Of a stretch of DNA of 40,538 nt, positions 27,093-34,616 are shown in pieces. The stretch lies in contig CANKIV010000003.1 of NCBI GenBank assembly GCA_947482125.1, forward strand, positions 1 to 40,538. The letters run 5' to 3'. Both the position numbers and the translations under genes were made by a program. This DNA comes from Alphaproteobacteria bacterium (GTDB lineage: Bacteria > Pseudomonadota > Alphaproteobacteria > Micropepsales > Micropepsaceae). The notes beneath the pieces were generated by a model that was given only the letters and a program-made list of their open reading frames with translations, ran no database searches and was not told the origin of the DNA. The stretch's first letter is position 1, and every line of letters begins with the position of its first letter.

Positions 27093-27989
27093 CTACGCTG
27101 GTATAAGCGCGGCCTTGGCGGATGCGGCTTTGGCCCGGTTGTCCAGGACTTGTCTTTGAGGAGGGGTTGCCCAGCGCAGAATCTCCATATGGCCGCTGGC
27201 ATCTTCGACAAGGGCGCTGCAGCTTTCAACCCAGTCTCCGTCGTTCAGGTAAAGGACATCGCCGATCCGGCGGATTTCGGCGTGATGGATATGGCCGCAG
27301 ACCACGCCGTCGACGCCGCGCCGGGCGGCCTCGTGGGCGACGATCTCCTCGAAGCGGGAGATGTACTGGGCGGCGTTCTTGACCTTGTGCTTCAGCCAGG
27401 CCGACAGCGACCAGTAGGGCAGGCCCATGCGCTTTCTGACCGCAAACAAAAGCGTGTTGGCGCGCAGCATCAGGGCATAGGCGCGGTCGCCCAGATGGGC
27501 CAGCCACTTGGCATTGGTGATGACGCCGTCGAAACAGTCGCCGTGCAGCACCAGATAGCGCCTGCCGTCGGCGCCTTCATGGATGGCTTCATTGACGATC
27601 TCGATGCCGCCGAACAGGCGCCCGGCATAGTCGCGGGCGAATTCGTCATGGTTGCCGGGCACGAAGATCACGCGCACGCCGGCATCCACCTTGCGCAGGA
27701 TTTCCGCCATCACCCGGTCCTGGGCGTGGCTCCAGTACCAGCGGCGCTTCATCTGCCAGCCGTCGACGATGTCGCCCACCAGGAACAGCGTGTCGCAGTC
27801 GTTATGGGCGAGGAAGTCGCTGAGGGCCTCGGCCTTGCAGCCGCGGGTGCCCAGATGGGTATCGGAGATGAAGATGGTGCGGTGGCGGTTGAAGCGGGCA
27901 GTGTCGGTGTGGGAGGGCGATGCGGTCCGGTTGGGAATGAAGCCGGTGAAGCTCCGGTTTGCGTCTTCGAACCACACGGTATCGGTCAT
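27093..27989 (-). CDS. LpxH-like metallophosphoesterase (UDP-2,3-diacylglucosamine diphosphatase family)
   Basis: TIFISDTHLGTRG, LVGDIVDGWQM, FVPGNHDEFAR, VLHGDCFD, VCGHIHHAEIR motifs. Confidence 0.88.
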   Translation of the reverse strand: MTDTVWFEDANRSFTGFIPNRTASPSHTDTARFNRHRTIFISDTHLGTRGCKAEALSDFLAHNDCDTLFLVGDIVDGWQMKRRWYWSHAQDRVMAEILRKVDAGVRVIFVPGNHDEFARDYAGRLFGGIEIVNEAIHEGADGRRYLVLHGDCFDGVITNAKWLAHLGDRAYALMLRANTLLFAVRKRMGLPYWSLSAWLKHKVKNAAQYISRFEEIVAHEAARRGVDGVVCGHIHHAEIRRIGDVLYLNDGDWVESCSALVEDASGHMEILRWATPPQRQVLDNRAKAASAKAALIPA

Positions 27990-28192
27990 GGCATGCCATC
28001 CGGCTTGTTCATGACGGGACGTTTAGGTGCTTCGCGCGACTCTTTTGTTGCCCGCACGCGAAGATCGCGTGACGGAAAACTTAAGAGGGAATCGGGGCTT
28101 GGTTAAAACGTCCTTCCGTGGACGGACAATTGTTTCACGCCGCTGTTTCACAGCTGCCGTGAACTTTGTGCGAGTCACGCCATGCCCCAGGA

Positions 28193-28274
28193 TTTTTGCG
28201 GCCTGAGCAGGAGCGTGGAGCGACGTGTACCAAACGTACACGAGCGAACGCGCGACGAACTCAGGACGCAAAAA
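28193..28274. repeat. Imperfect inverted repeat / cruciform-capable intergenic sequence
   Basis: TTTTTGCGGCCTGAG ... CTCAGGACGCAAAAA arms, with inner CGTGTAC-CAAAC-GTACACG. Confidence 0.6.
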
Positions 28275-28282
28275 GACGGGGC

Positions 28283-28309
28283 AAAAAAAGGCCGCTCCGA
28301 AGAGCGGCC
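28283..28309 (-). terminator. Rho-independent terminator, minus strand
   Basis: On the minus strand GGCCGCTC-TTCG-GAGCGGCC followed by TTTTTTT. Confidence 0.85.
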
Positions 28310-28656
28310 AAGTTCAGGGAGGAAACGCCCAGGAAGGGCGGCGGCTTCACGGCGCAAACCGTAATACCGCGCCGCAACAATATGCAGGAACGAGGCTTTG
28401 TCCGCAAGGATCAAACTATAACCATTCCAGACAAAACGCCGCAGAAACTCTGGGAAAATATGACACTTCTGCCTCAATCCTGTTCAGTCTGCTGACTTTC
28501 AAGTCATGTGTGCGGCGCAGTAAACCAAGACGCTTATTGTACGAAAACAGCGCCCGCTTCGCGCAAGGCCTTTTCGCGTTCCTGGGCGCTGGACGTTTGG
28601 AAGGAAGCGTAGTTTCGCGGACCGCGAAAATCATTGCCGCCGCAATTGCCTAGCTG

Positions 28657-29529
28657 TCACTCCGCAGCCTGCGGCAGCGCGCCGCCGCCGAGGCCCGTCA
28701 GCGGCAGGGCGGTGAGATATTCCATGCTGCGGGTCAGGCGGGCCCGCACCGATTCAAACGCGGCTTTCTTGGTGATCTTGTCTTCGTCCAGATACAGGGC
28801 GCGGTTGATCTCGATCTGCAGCGCATGGCAGCCGTCGGCGGCCTTGCCATACAGGACGGTGGTGTGGCCGCCGGCATAGGGCGTGTTGCGGGTGACGGTG
28901 AAGCCTTCGCGCAGGAAGGCGGATTCGGCGCGGGCCGACAGCGCCGGGGCGGCGCTGGCGCCATAGCGGTCGCCCAGCACGATGTCGGGCACCGCCAGCG
29001 CCGACGGCATGGAATGGCAATCGATCAGCACCGCCACGCCGAAGCGGGCGTGGGTCTCGTCCATCAGTCCGGCCAGGGCGGCGTGATAGGGTTTGTAGAG
29101 CTGTTCCAGCCGCGTGTGGACTTCCGCGCTGTCCAGCTTGCGGGAATAGATCTCGGCCCCGTCGCGCACGATGCGCGGAATGACGCCAAGCCCGGCGGCG
29201 ACGCGGGGGCTGGGGGTGTCCACCTTCATGTTCAGCGCCCCGTCGAACATGGCCCGGTCCAGCTCGGCCATGCCGCGATTGACGTCGATGAGGGCGCGGG
29301 GGAACTGGGCGCTGAGCAGCGGCGCGCCCAGGGCGGCCATGCCGGCGAACAGCTCGTCTACAAAGGCGTCCTCGGAGCGGCGCAGGGTGACGCTATCGAG
29401 CCGGGTCAGGGCCAGCAGCTCCCTGGGATAGGCGCGGCCTGAATGGGGGGAGGCAAAGACAAAGGGCACGCTTTGGCGGGCCGGGCGGTCCAGGCGGAAG
29501 GGGGGCGAGGGGGGCGGGGGCTGAGTCAT
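28657..29529 (-). CDS. N-formylglutamate amidohydrolase family protein
   Basis: VFASPHSGRAYP, RSEDAFVDELF, DVNRGMAELD, LIDCHSMPS, GGHTTVLYG...ALQIEINRALYLDE. Confidence 0.9.
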   Translation of the reverse strand: MTQPPPPSPPFRLDRPARQSVPFVFASPHSGRAYPRELLALTRLDSVTLRRSEDAFVDELFAGMAALGAPLLSAQFPRALIDVNRGMAELDRAMFDGALNMKVDTPSPRVAAGLGVIPRIVRDGAEIYSRKLDSAEVHTRLEQLYKPYHAALAGLMDETHARFGVAVLIDCHSMPSALAVPDIVLGDRYGASAAPALSARAESAFLREGFTVTRNTPYAGGHTTVLYGKAADGCHALQIEINRALYLDEDKITKKAAFESVRARLTRSMEYLTALPLTGLGGGALPQAAE

Positions 29530-29610
29530 GGCTGGGTTCAGGGAAACACCGCCCGGGCAGGCTGGCAAGGCGGGAACCGGCCCGCCTCGCCCGTCCCGGG
29601 GCGGGGGACG

Positions 29611-29625
29611 TTAACTCTGGTTTAC
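29611..29625 (+). promoter_or_regulatory. Candidate CtrA box upstream of cpdR
   Basis: TTAA-CTCTGGT-TTAC, one mismatch from TTAA-N7-TTAA. Confidence 0.35.
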
Positions 29626-29672
29626 AGGTTCGCCCTGTATAGGCTTGTATAAGGACGGCAGGGGCGGAAACC

Positions 29673-30035
29673 ATGGCGCATATCCTATTGGCGGAAGACG
29701 ACGAATCCCTGCGCAAGTTCCTTGCGGCGGCGCTGGTGAAGGCTGGCCATGCCGTGACCGATTTCGGCGACGGGGGCGATGCCTGGGAATGCGTCAAGGG
29801 CGAGACGTTCGACCTTCTGCTGACCGATATCGTGATGCCCGGCATGGACGGGATCGAGCTGGCCAAGCGGGCCGCCGAACTGAACGCCACGTTGAAGATC
29901 ATGTTCATCACCGGCTTTGCCGCCGTGGCGCTGCACCCGGCCAGCGGCGCGCCCAAGCAGGCCAAGGTGTTGTCCAAGCCGTTCCACCTGCGCGAAATCG
30001 TGGCCGAAGTGGACCGCATGCTGGCGGCGGCGTAG
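29673..30035 (+). CDS. cpdR: CpdR-like single-domain response regulator
   Basis: MAHILLAEDDESLRKFLAAALVKAGHAVTDFGDG...FDLLLTDIVMPGMDGIELA...FITGFAAVAL...VLSKPFHLREIVAEVDRML. Confidence 0.88.
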   Translation: MAHILLAEDDESLRKFLAAALVKAGHAVTDFGDGGDAWECVKGETFDLLLTDIVMPGMDGIELAKRAAELNATLKIMFITGFAAVALHPASGAPKQAKVLSKPFHLREIVAEVDRMLAAA

Positions 30036-30048
30036 CGCCAGCATCCGC

Positions 30049-30603
30049 ATGTCTTTCATCCGTCTCTTATTGTTCGTGCTGGCGATGGCCGGCACAGGCC
30101 GCGCGGCATTTGCGCAAGACAGCGCGCTGGCGCGGCTGAAGGCCGATCTGTCGGCCAATCCCAGCGCGACGCAGGTTCTGACGCAGTGGTGCGGGGATCT
30201 TCACCTGGCCTCGCCCGCCGTGATCCGCGCGATGCGCGACCGCGCGGCGGACAAGCCCGCCACGCCGGAAATCCGCGCAGCGCTGGGCGCGGCAGAGGAC
30301 GAGCCGATCCGCTATCGCCGGGTGAAGCTGATGTGCGGCACGCACGTTTTGTCGGAAGCCGACAACTGGTACAGGCCATCGCAACTGACGGCGGCGATGA
30401 ACGCGCAGCTGGACGAGACCGACACGCCGTTCGGCACGGTGGTGCGCCCGCTGGGATTCTCCCGCCGCACGCTGGACGTGGCGGCGGGGCCTGATGCGAT
30501 GACGGTGCTGCGGGTCAGGGGCCTGCTGCTGGCCGGCGCCACCCCCTTCAGCCTGGTGGTGGAGAATTACCGCCCCGACCTGGTCGCCCCCACCGGGCGC
30601 TAG
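30049..30603 (+). CDS. Secreted hypothetical protein with weak resemblance to chorismate lyase-like (UbiC-like) domains
   Basis: Signal peptide MSFIRLLLFVLAMAGTGRAAFA; RYRRVKLMCGTHVLSEADNWYRPSQLTAAMNAQLDETDTPFGTVVRPLGFSRRTL. Confidence 0.65.
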   Translation: MSFIRLLLFVLAMAGTGRAAFAQDSALARLKADLSANPSATQVLTQWCGDLHLASPAVIRAMRDRAADKPATPEIRAALGAAEDEPIRYRRVKLMCGTHVLSEADNWYRPSQLTAAMNAQLDETDTPFGTVVRPLGFSRRTLDVAAGPDAMTVLRVRGLLLAGATPFSLVVENYRPDLVAPTGR

Positions 30604-30723
30604 GCCCTGAATTTGGCCCGGGGACCGGCCAAAAAGCCGGGTCCGGCGCGGGTTTAGGGGGATTTCAGGGGGTCCTTGCCCATGCCCGGCCCCGACGTTA
30701 TAGAAGCCGCCTACCCACAGGTG

Positions 30724-30798
30724 GGGCGCGTAGCTCAGCGGGAGAGCACTTCCTTGACATGGAAGGGGTCACAGGTTCGATCCCTGTCGCGCCCACCA
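30724..30798 (+). tRNA. tRNA-Val (anticodon GAC)
   Basis: GGGCGCG/CGCGCCC acceptor, TAGCTCAGCGGGAGAGC D-arm, TTCCTTGACATGGAA anticodon arm, GGTTCGATCC T-arm, encoded CCA. Confidence 0.95.
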
Positions 30799-30969
30799 TC
30801 CAGTCTCGCCAATAGGCGAGTGCTGGTTTTCTATCCCGCAATATCAGGCGATTTCCGCCAGATAGCGCGGCCGGAGACGTGGCCGCGCGTCTCTGCCGCC
30901 GCCAATGTGCCCAGAACAGGGTCTATTTTGAGGGCGGTTCTCTAGCCCGATTTCAAAAGTGTGCGTTTG

Positions 30970-31197
30970 CCTGTTATTGCGCGAATAACAGGTGAAACAC
31001 GGCCGCGCGGCCGCAGGCAACATGCAACAGAGACGGAGAACTTCAATAGTCTCTATGCCTTAGCGGGCATCGACGATCCGCGCCGCCGGCAAAAAACAGG
31101 CTCAATAACAGGTACGGAACAGGTCCATAACAGGGCAATAACAGGGCCAGTTTCGCGCAAATAACAGGGCAGTAAATCGAATAACCGGACCTGTCAT
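30970..31197. repeat. Iteron-like ATAACAGG repeat cluster at the 3' side of the recombinase gene
   Basis: Perfect dyad CCTGTTATT-GCGCG-AATAACAGG (30970-30992); ATAACAGG at 31105, 31127, 31138, 31161; degenerate copies at 31093, 31116, 31181 and an inverted one at 31190. Confidence 0.85.
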
Positions 31198-31215
31198 TTT
31201 CGGAATCGATTGGTG

Positions 31216-32808
31216 CTAGCGAAACGTCGCAAACAGTTTGCGCTGCTCGCTCCAGTCCATCGGCATCGCCCTTTTCACCAGTGCACCCAACGTCAGGGTC
31301 TTGGGCTGTGCGCCTTCCAGTATGGCCGTCGCCAGATCCGGCGCAAGCCAGGCGAACGGCATCAGCTTGGCCGTATAGTGATTGCAGAAGCCATACCGCA
31401 GCGACAGATCCCGGACTGAGGCGACCTCGCCTATCGCTAGCAGCCCCGCCCAGGCCCGTGCCAGGCAGAGGGCACGTAGGAGGGCCCGGTCTACGCGAGG
31501 GGCCTGCGGCGCGGTTCCTGGCGCTTCGATCACGATCGCGGTTTGGCGATGCTTCAATTGGATGCCGATGCTCAGTTCGACCCCGTCTTCGATCTCACGG
31601 ATGTTGGAATGGTCGACCCTCTGATTGGCGTTCGCGGCATCTGCGCGAAGCACTATGGCCACATGCTTCTCGCTAATGGTCACCCGTAAGAGGGCGGCCG
31701 TGACGCGGTCTTCGACCGGCTCGCTGGGCCGCCAGTTTGGCGACAGTGCCGCAGAGACGTGGTCGAGAACAAAGGCATCAAGGACCCCCACACTCATACG
31801 GGGCATGGTCCCGGCCACCTTGCCCTCGTTGTGCAATACTGCGCCAGACACATAGTAGCGGTACCGCTGCCCGCGCCGCGTACAATGCACGTTGCGCATC
31901 GGATGCCCCCGGTCATCGAATAGGACGCCACGTAAAAGGTTTGAAACTGCGAGGCGCGGCGTCGTGGGGAGGTCCGGAGCGTTCACATTTAGTTTGGTCC
32001 GTACCGCCGCCCAGGTCGCGTCATCGACGATTGCGGGGTGGGAGTTTTCGTAGCGCAGGTCCCGATGACAGATAATTCCCCGGTAAACTGGATTGGCCAG
32101 CAGATGATAAAGCGCGCCGCGGCTGAATAGGGCGCCACCGACCTCCACACCCTGCTTATTGGTCCAGCGTTTGGAACGGATGTTCCGCGTTTTGAGATCC
32201 ACGGTGAGTGTCAGGACCGAGCCCAGCTCCAGATAGCGCTGGTAGATATGCCGGACGAGATCAGCTTCCTCGGGGTTGATGACCAGCTTACGGCCGACGC
32301 CATCATAGCCGAGCGGCGGCCGGCCGCCCATCCAGAGTCCCTTGGCCTTCGAGGCCGCAATCTTATCGCGAATGCGCTCGGCGGTGATTTCCCGTTCGAA
32401 CTGGGAGAAAGACAGAAGCATATTGAGGGTTAGGCGCCCCATGGACGTGGTGGTGTTGAAAGCCTGGGTCACCGAAACGAAGCTGACCTTGTGACTATCG
32501 AACTGGTCCACAATCTTGGCAAAGTCGGAGAGCGAGCGCGTCAGGCGGTCTACCTTGTAAACAACCACGACATCGACTTCGCCGCGGTGGATGTCGGTCA
32601 ACAGCTGCTGCAGGCCGGGGCGATTGGTCGAGCCACCTGAATAACCGCCGTCATCATACTCGGCTGCTTTGGCGATCCAGCCCTCGCTCGCTTGTGACCG
32701 CACATAAGCCTCGCAGGCCTCGCGCTGGGCATGCAGACTGTTGAAGTCCTGCTCCAAGCCCTCGTCGGTCGATTTGCGGGTGTAGATGGCGCACCGAATC
32801 CTGTTCAT
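31216..32808 (-). CDS. Large serine recombinase (resolvase + recombinase domain)
   Basis: MNRIRCAIYTRKSTDEGLEQDFNSLHAQREACEAYV...YDDGGYSGGSTNRPGLQQLL...VVVYKVDRLTRSLSDF...FDRERE-like FSQFEREITAERIRDKIAASKAKGLWMGGRPPLGYD. Confidence 0.95.
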   Translation of the reverse strand: MNRIRCAIYTRKSTDEGLEQDFNSLHAQREACEAYVRSQASEGWIAKAAEYDDGGYSGGSTNRPGLQQLLTDIHRGEVDVVVVYKVDRLTRSLSDFAKIVDQFDSHKVSFVSVTQAFNTTTSMGRLTLNMLLSFSQFEREITAERIRDKIAASKAKGLWMGGRPPLGYDGVGRKLVINPEEADLVRHIYQRYLELGSVLTLTVDLKTRNIRSKRWTNKQGVEVGGALFSRGALYHLLANPVYRGIICHRDLRYENSHPAIVDDATWAAVRTKLNVNAPDLPTTPRLAVSNLLRGVLFDDRGHPMRNVHCTRRGQRYRYYVSGAVLHNEGKVAGTMPRMSVGVLDAFVLDHVSAALSPNWRPSEPVEDRVTAALLRVTISEKHVAIVLRADAANANQRVDHSNIREIEDGVELSIGIQLKHRQTAIVIEAPGTAPQAPRVDRALLRALCLARAWAGLLAIGEVASVRDLSLRYGFCNHYTAKLMPFAWLAPDLATAILEGAQPKTLTLGALVKRAMPMDWSEQRKLFATFR

Positions 32809-33263
32809 GCTGAAGCCGCCTTTCGCTTCAGGCCAAAGAACACCGGACCGTTCCATTTGGTCCCGGTGATGTGGTGGGCGACGCGGGATAGGGAACGAAA
32901 TTTCTCGCCCTGGTAGATAAAGCCATCGGCCACCACGGCCACCTCATGGCGTTTGCCCTGCCATTCGCGGATGAGGGATGAGCCTGGCAGCAGGGTTGCG
33001 GCTGCCTGAGGGGCGAACCCGCGGTCAGCCATGAACCGCTCAGCGAGATCGGACGCGTTGCGTCGGACGGAAGCAGGCAGATCACCAAAGGCTTCAGTCT
33101 GAATCCTGTGCGCGAACGCACGGGCCAGCAGTTCACGAGAGCGATATAGCGGCGGCTCACCCCAGCGGCAACGCCACCCAGCGCGCAAAGACTCAAGGTC
33201 AAGGGTGGTGATGCCCATGACCTCGGATGCGACCGTTTTGCTTGTATGATCAAATTTGGACAT
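32805..33263 (-). CDS. DUF2924-family protein
   Basis: LESLRAGWRCRWGEPPLYRSRELLARAFAHRIQ...LLPGSSLIREWQGKRHEVAVVADGFIYQGEKFRSLSRVAHHITGTKWNGPVFFGL; ATGA overlap with the recombinase gene. Confidence 0.88.
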   Translation of the reverse strand: MSKFDHTSKTVASEVMGITTLDLESLRAGWRCRWGEPPLYRSRELLARAFAHRIQTEAFGDLPASVRRNASDLAERFMADRGFAPQAAATLLPGSSLIREWQGKRHEVAVVADGFIYQGEKFRSLSRVAHHITGTKWNGPVFFGLKRKAASA

Positions 33264-33838
33264 AGGGGCTCCGGTTAGCGCTGGCGGCGCGCAACTGCGC
33301 ATCGCCGTCACTGCCCAAAGCCCCGCATTGCCCGTACCGCGAGGCGCCTTGCCTGTGACTACCACCCCAGCCACCACGCCACTGGCGCTCTCTTCGGGGC
33401 CGAAGTCCAGCGCTAATTCAAGGCTCTTCTACGAGACACCAGCCCGTTACCGGGAGCAGACATTTGGCATCCGGCCATTGCAGGCGAAATAGGCCATCTG
33501 CACCCGCTCGAAATAACGCTCCCGACTGCGGGTACAAATCGGACGTACCATTTGAAAATTTCATCGCGACGATGCAGATCGTCTTCATTTGCGCCCCGCT
33601 GTTGCTCGACCATCTCCCCATAATATCGGATGATGTTCGGCTCATCAGGCTGCTAGTTGAACCACTTCAGGGCCTGTGATGTGGAATCGACGTGATCGTT
33701 GTGGTGCCCTTTGGGGAAGTGATCATTTTCTGAAGATAGTTCGCCAGCCATGGGGCTTGGTGCGGGATCAGGGCATGCCAGTTGGCGATCACGGCCGCCC
33801 GCACCACAGGCATTTAGCTCAGTCTCGCCACCTCTGGA

Positions 33839-34036
33839 TTGGGCTGCCGTGATGCTATAGTCTGTCTATGCAGATGGTACAAAATATCTGTCAGGTCAGT
33901 CTTGGTCCTAGCTTTCGATCTGAATGGCAAGCTCGTGCGTACGGTGAACGAATTAGCGATCGGCGATCCCAAAGCCTGTGCCGCCAGGATAGCAGCGACA
34001 CAAAAGAAGATGAAAACCAAGAAAGCGAGCAACTAG
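33839..34036 (+). CDS. Hypothetical small basic protein (low confidence)
   Basis: 65 aa ORF with a Lys-rich tail (AATQKKMKTKKASN), TTG start; no recognised family. Confidence 0.25.
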   Translation: MGCRDAIVCLCRWYKISVRSVLVLAFDLNGKLVRTVNELAIGDPKACAARIAATQKKMKTKKASN

Positions 34037-34037
34037 A

Positions 34038-34583
34038 ATGTCCTTCAGGACGCCCCGCACCTGGCCGCCTCAGGGCGGCCGGGTGTTTCTTTCCGCCATC
34101 CTGTTGGGTCTGCTAGGCATCGGCGCCGCCACGGCACAGCTGCCGGCGCGGCCGGTGATCGACGCTGTCAAGGAACTGGCCGCCATCAAGGCCGTGTCGG
34201 ACTTGGACGACGACCCGGCAGATGCAGAGGCTGTTCAGCAGGTTTGCACGACTTGCCACTCATCTAGCCAGTTTCTAGGGACACCGCGTTCATCCGGCCG
34301 CTGGGAGCAGGTGTTCGGCCAGATGGCACAGCTCGGTGCCAGACCGACAGACACCCAGGTTGACCAAATCGTGCGCTATTTCCAGCGCAACTTGATGGTG
34401 GTCAACGTCAACACCTCGCCCATGGAAGAGCTAGGGCCGACGCTACAGGCTGATCCCAATGCTACCACGGCCATCGTCATGCGGCGCGGCGAGCGTAGGT
34501 TCACTGGCATCGCCGACCTTGCTGCCATTCCCGGCGTGAAAAGGTCAGTTCTGGAAAGGTTGAAGGGGCGCTTGCAGTTCTAG
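34038..34583 (+). CDS. Secreted cytochrome c (CxxCH) fused to a C-terminal helix-hairpin-helix-like domain
   Basis: VQQVCTTCHSSSQFLGTPRSSGRWEQVFGQM (heme c) and VNVNTSPMEELGPTLQADPNATTAIVMRRGERRFTGIADLAAIPGVKRSVLERLKGRLQF (ComEA-like HhH). Confidence 0.75.
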   Translation: MSFRTPRTWPPQGGRVFLSAILLGLLGIGAATAQLPARPVIDAVKELAAIKAVSDLDDDPADAEAVQQVCTTCHSSSQFLGTPRSSGRWEQVFGQMAQLGARPTDTQVDQIVRYFQRNLMVVNVNTSPMEELGPTLQADPNATTAIVMRRGERRFTGIADLAAIPGVKRSVLERLKGRLQF

Positions 34584-34616
34584 TCCGCGCCTAGCTCAAG
34601 GGTTAGAGTGGCCGCC

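Noticed and set aside
28598-28622. GGAAGGAAGCG resembling the SRP RNA domain IV motif
   Set aside because: Flanking GUCAGG/GCAGCC pairing expected for SRP RNA is absent.
30724-30798. Duplicate tRNA-Val 3' end as attR at the island's right edge
   Set aside because: No convincing repeat of GGTTCGATCCCTGTCGCGCCCACCA seen by eye up to 36490; needs computed self-alignment.
30961-31164. 67-aa plus-strand ORF across the iterons
   Set aside because: Repeat period is ~11 bp and so not in codon register; no family resemblance; treated as non-coding.
31093-31168. CRISPR array
   Set aside because: Repeat units are only 8 bp at ~11-bp spacing with no spacers and no cas genes.
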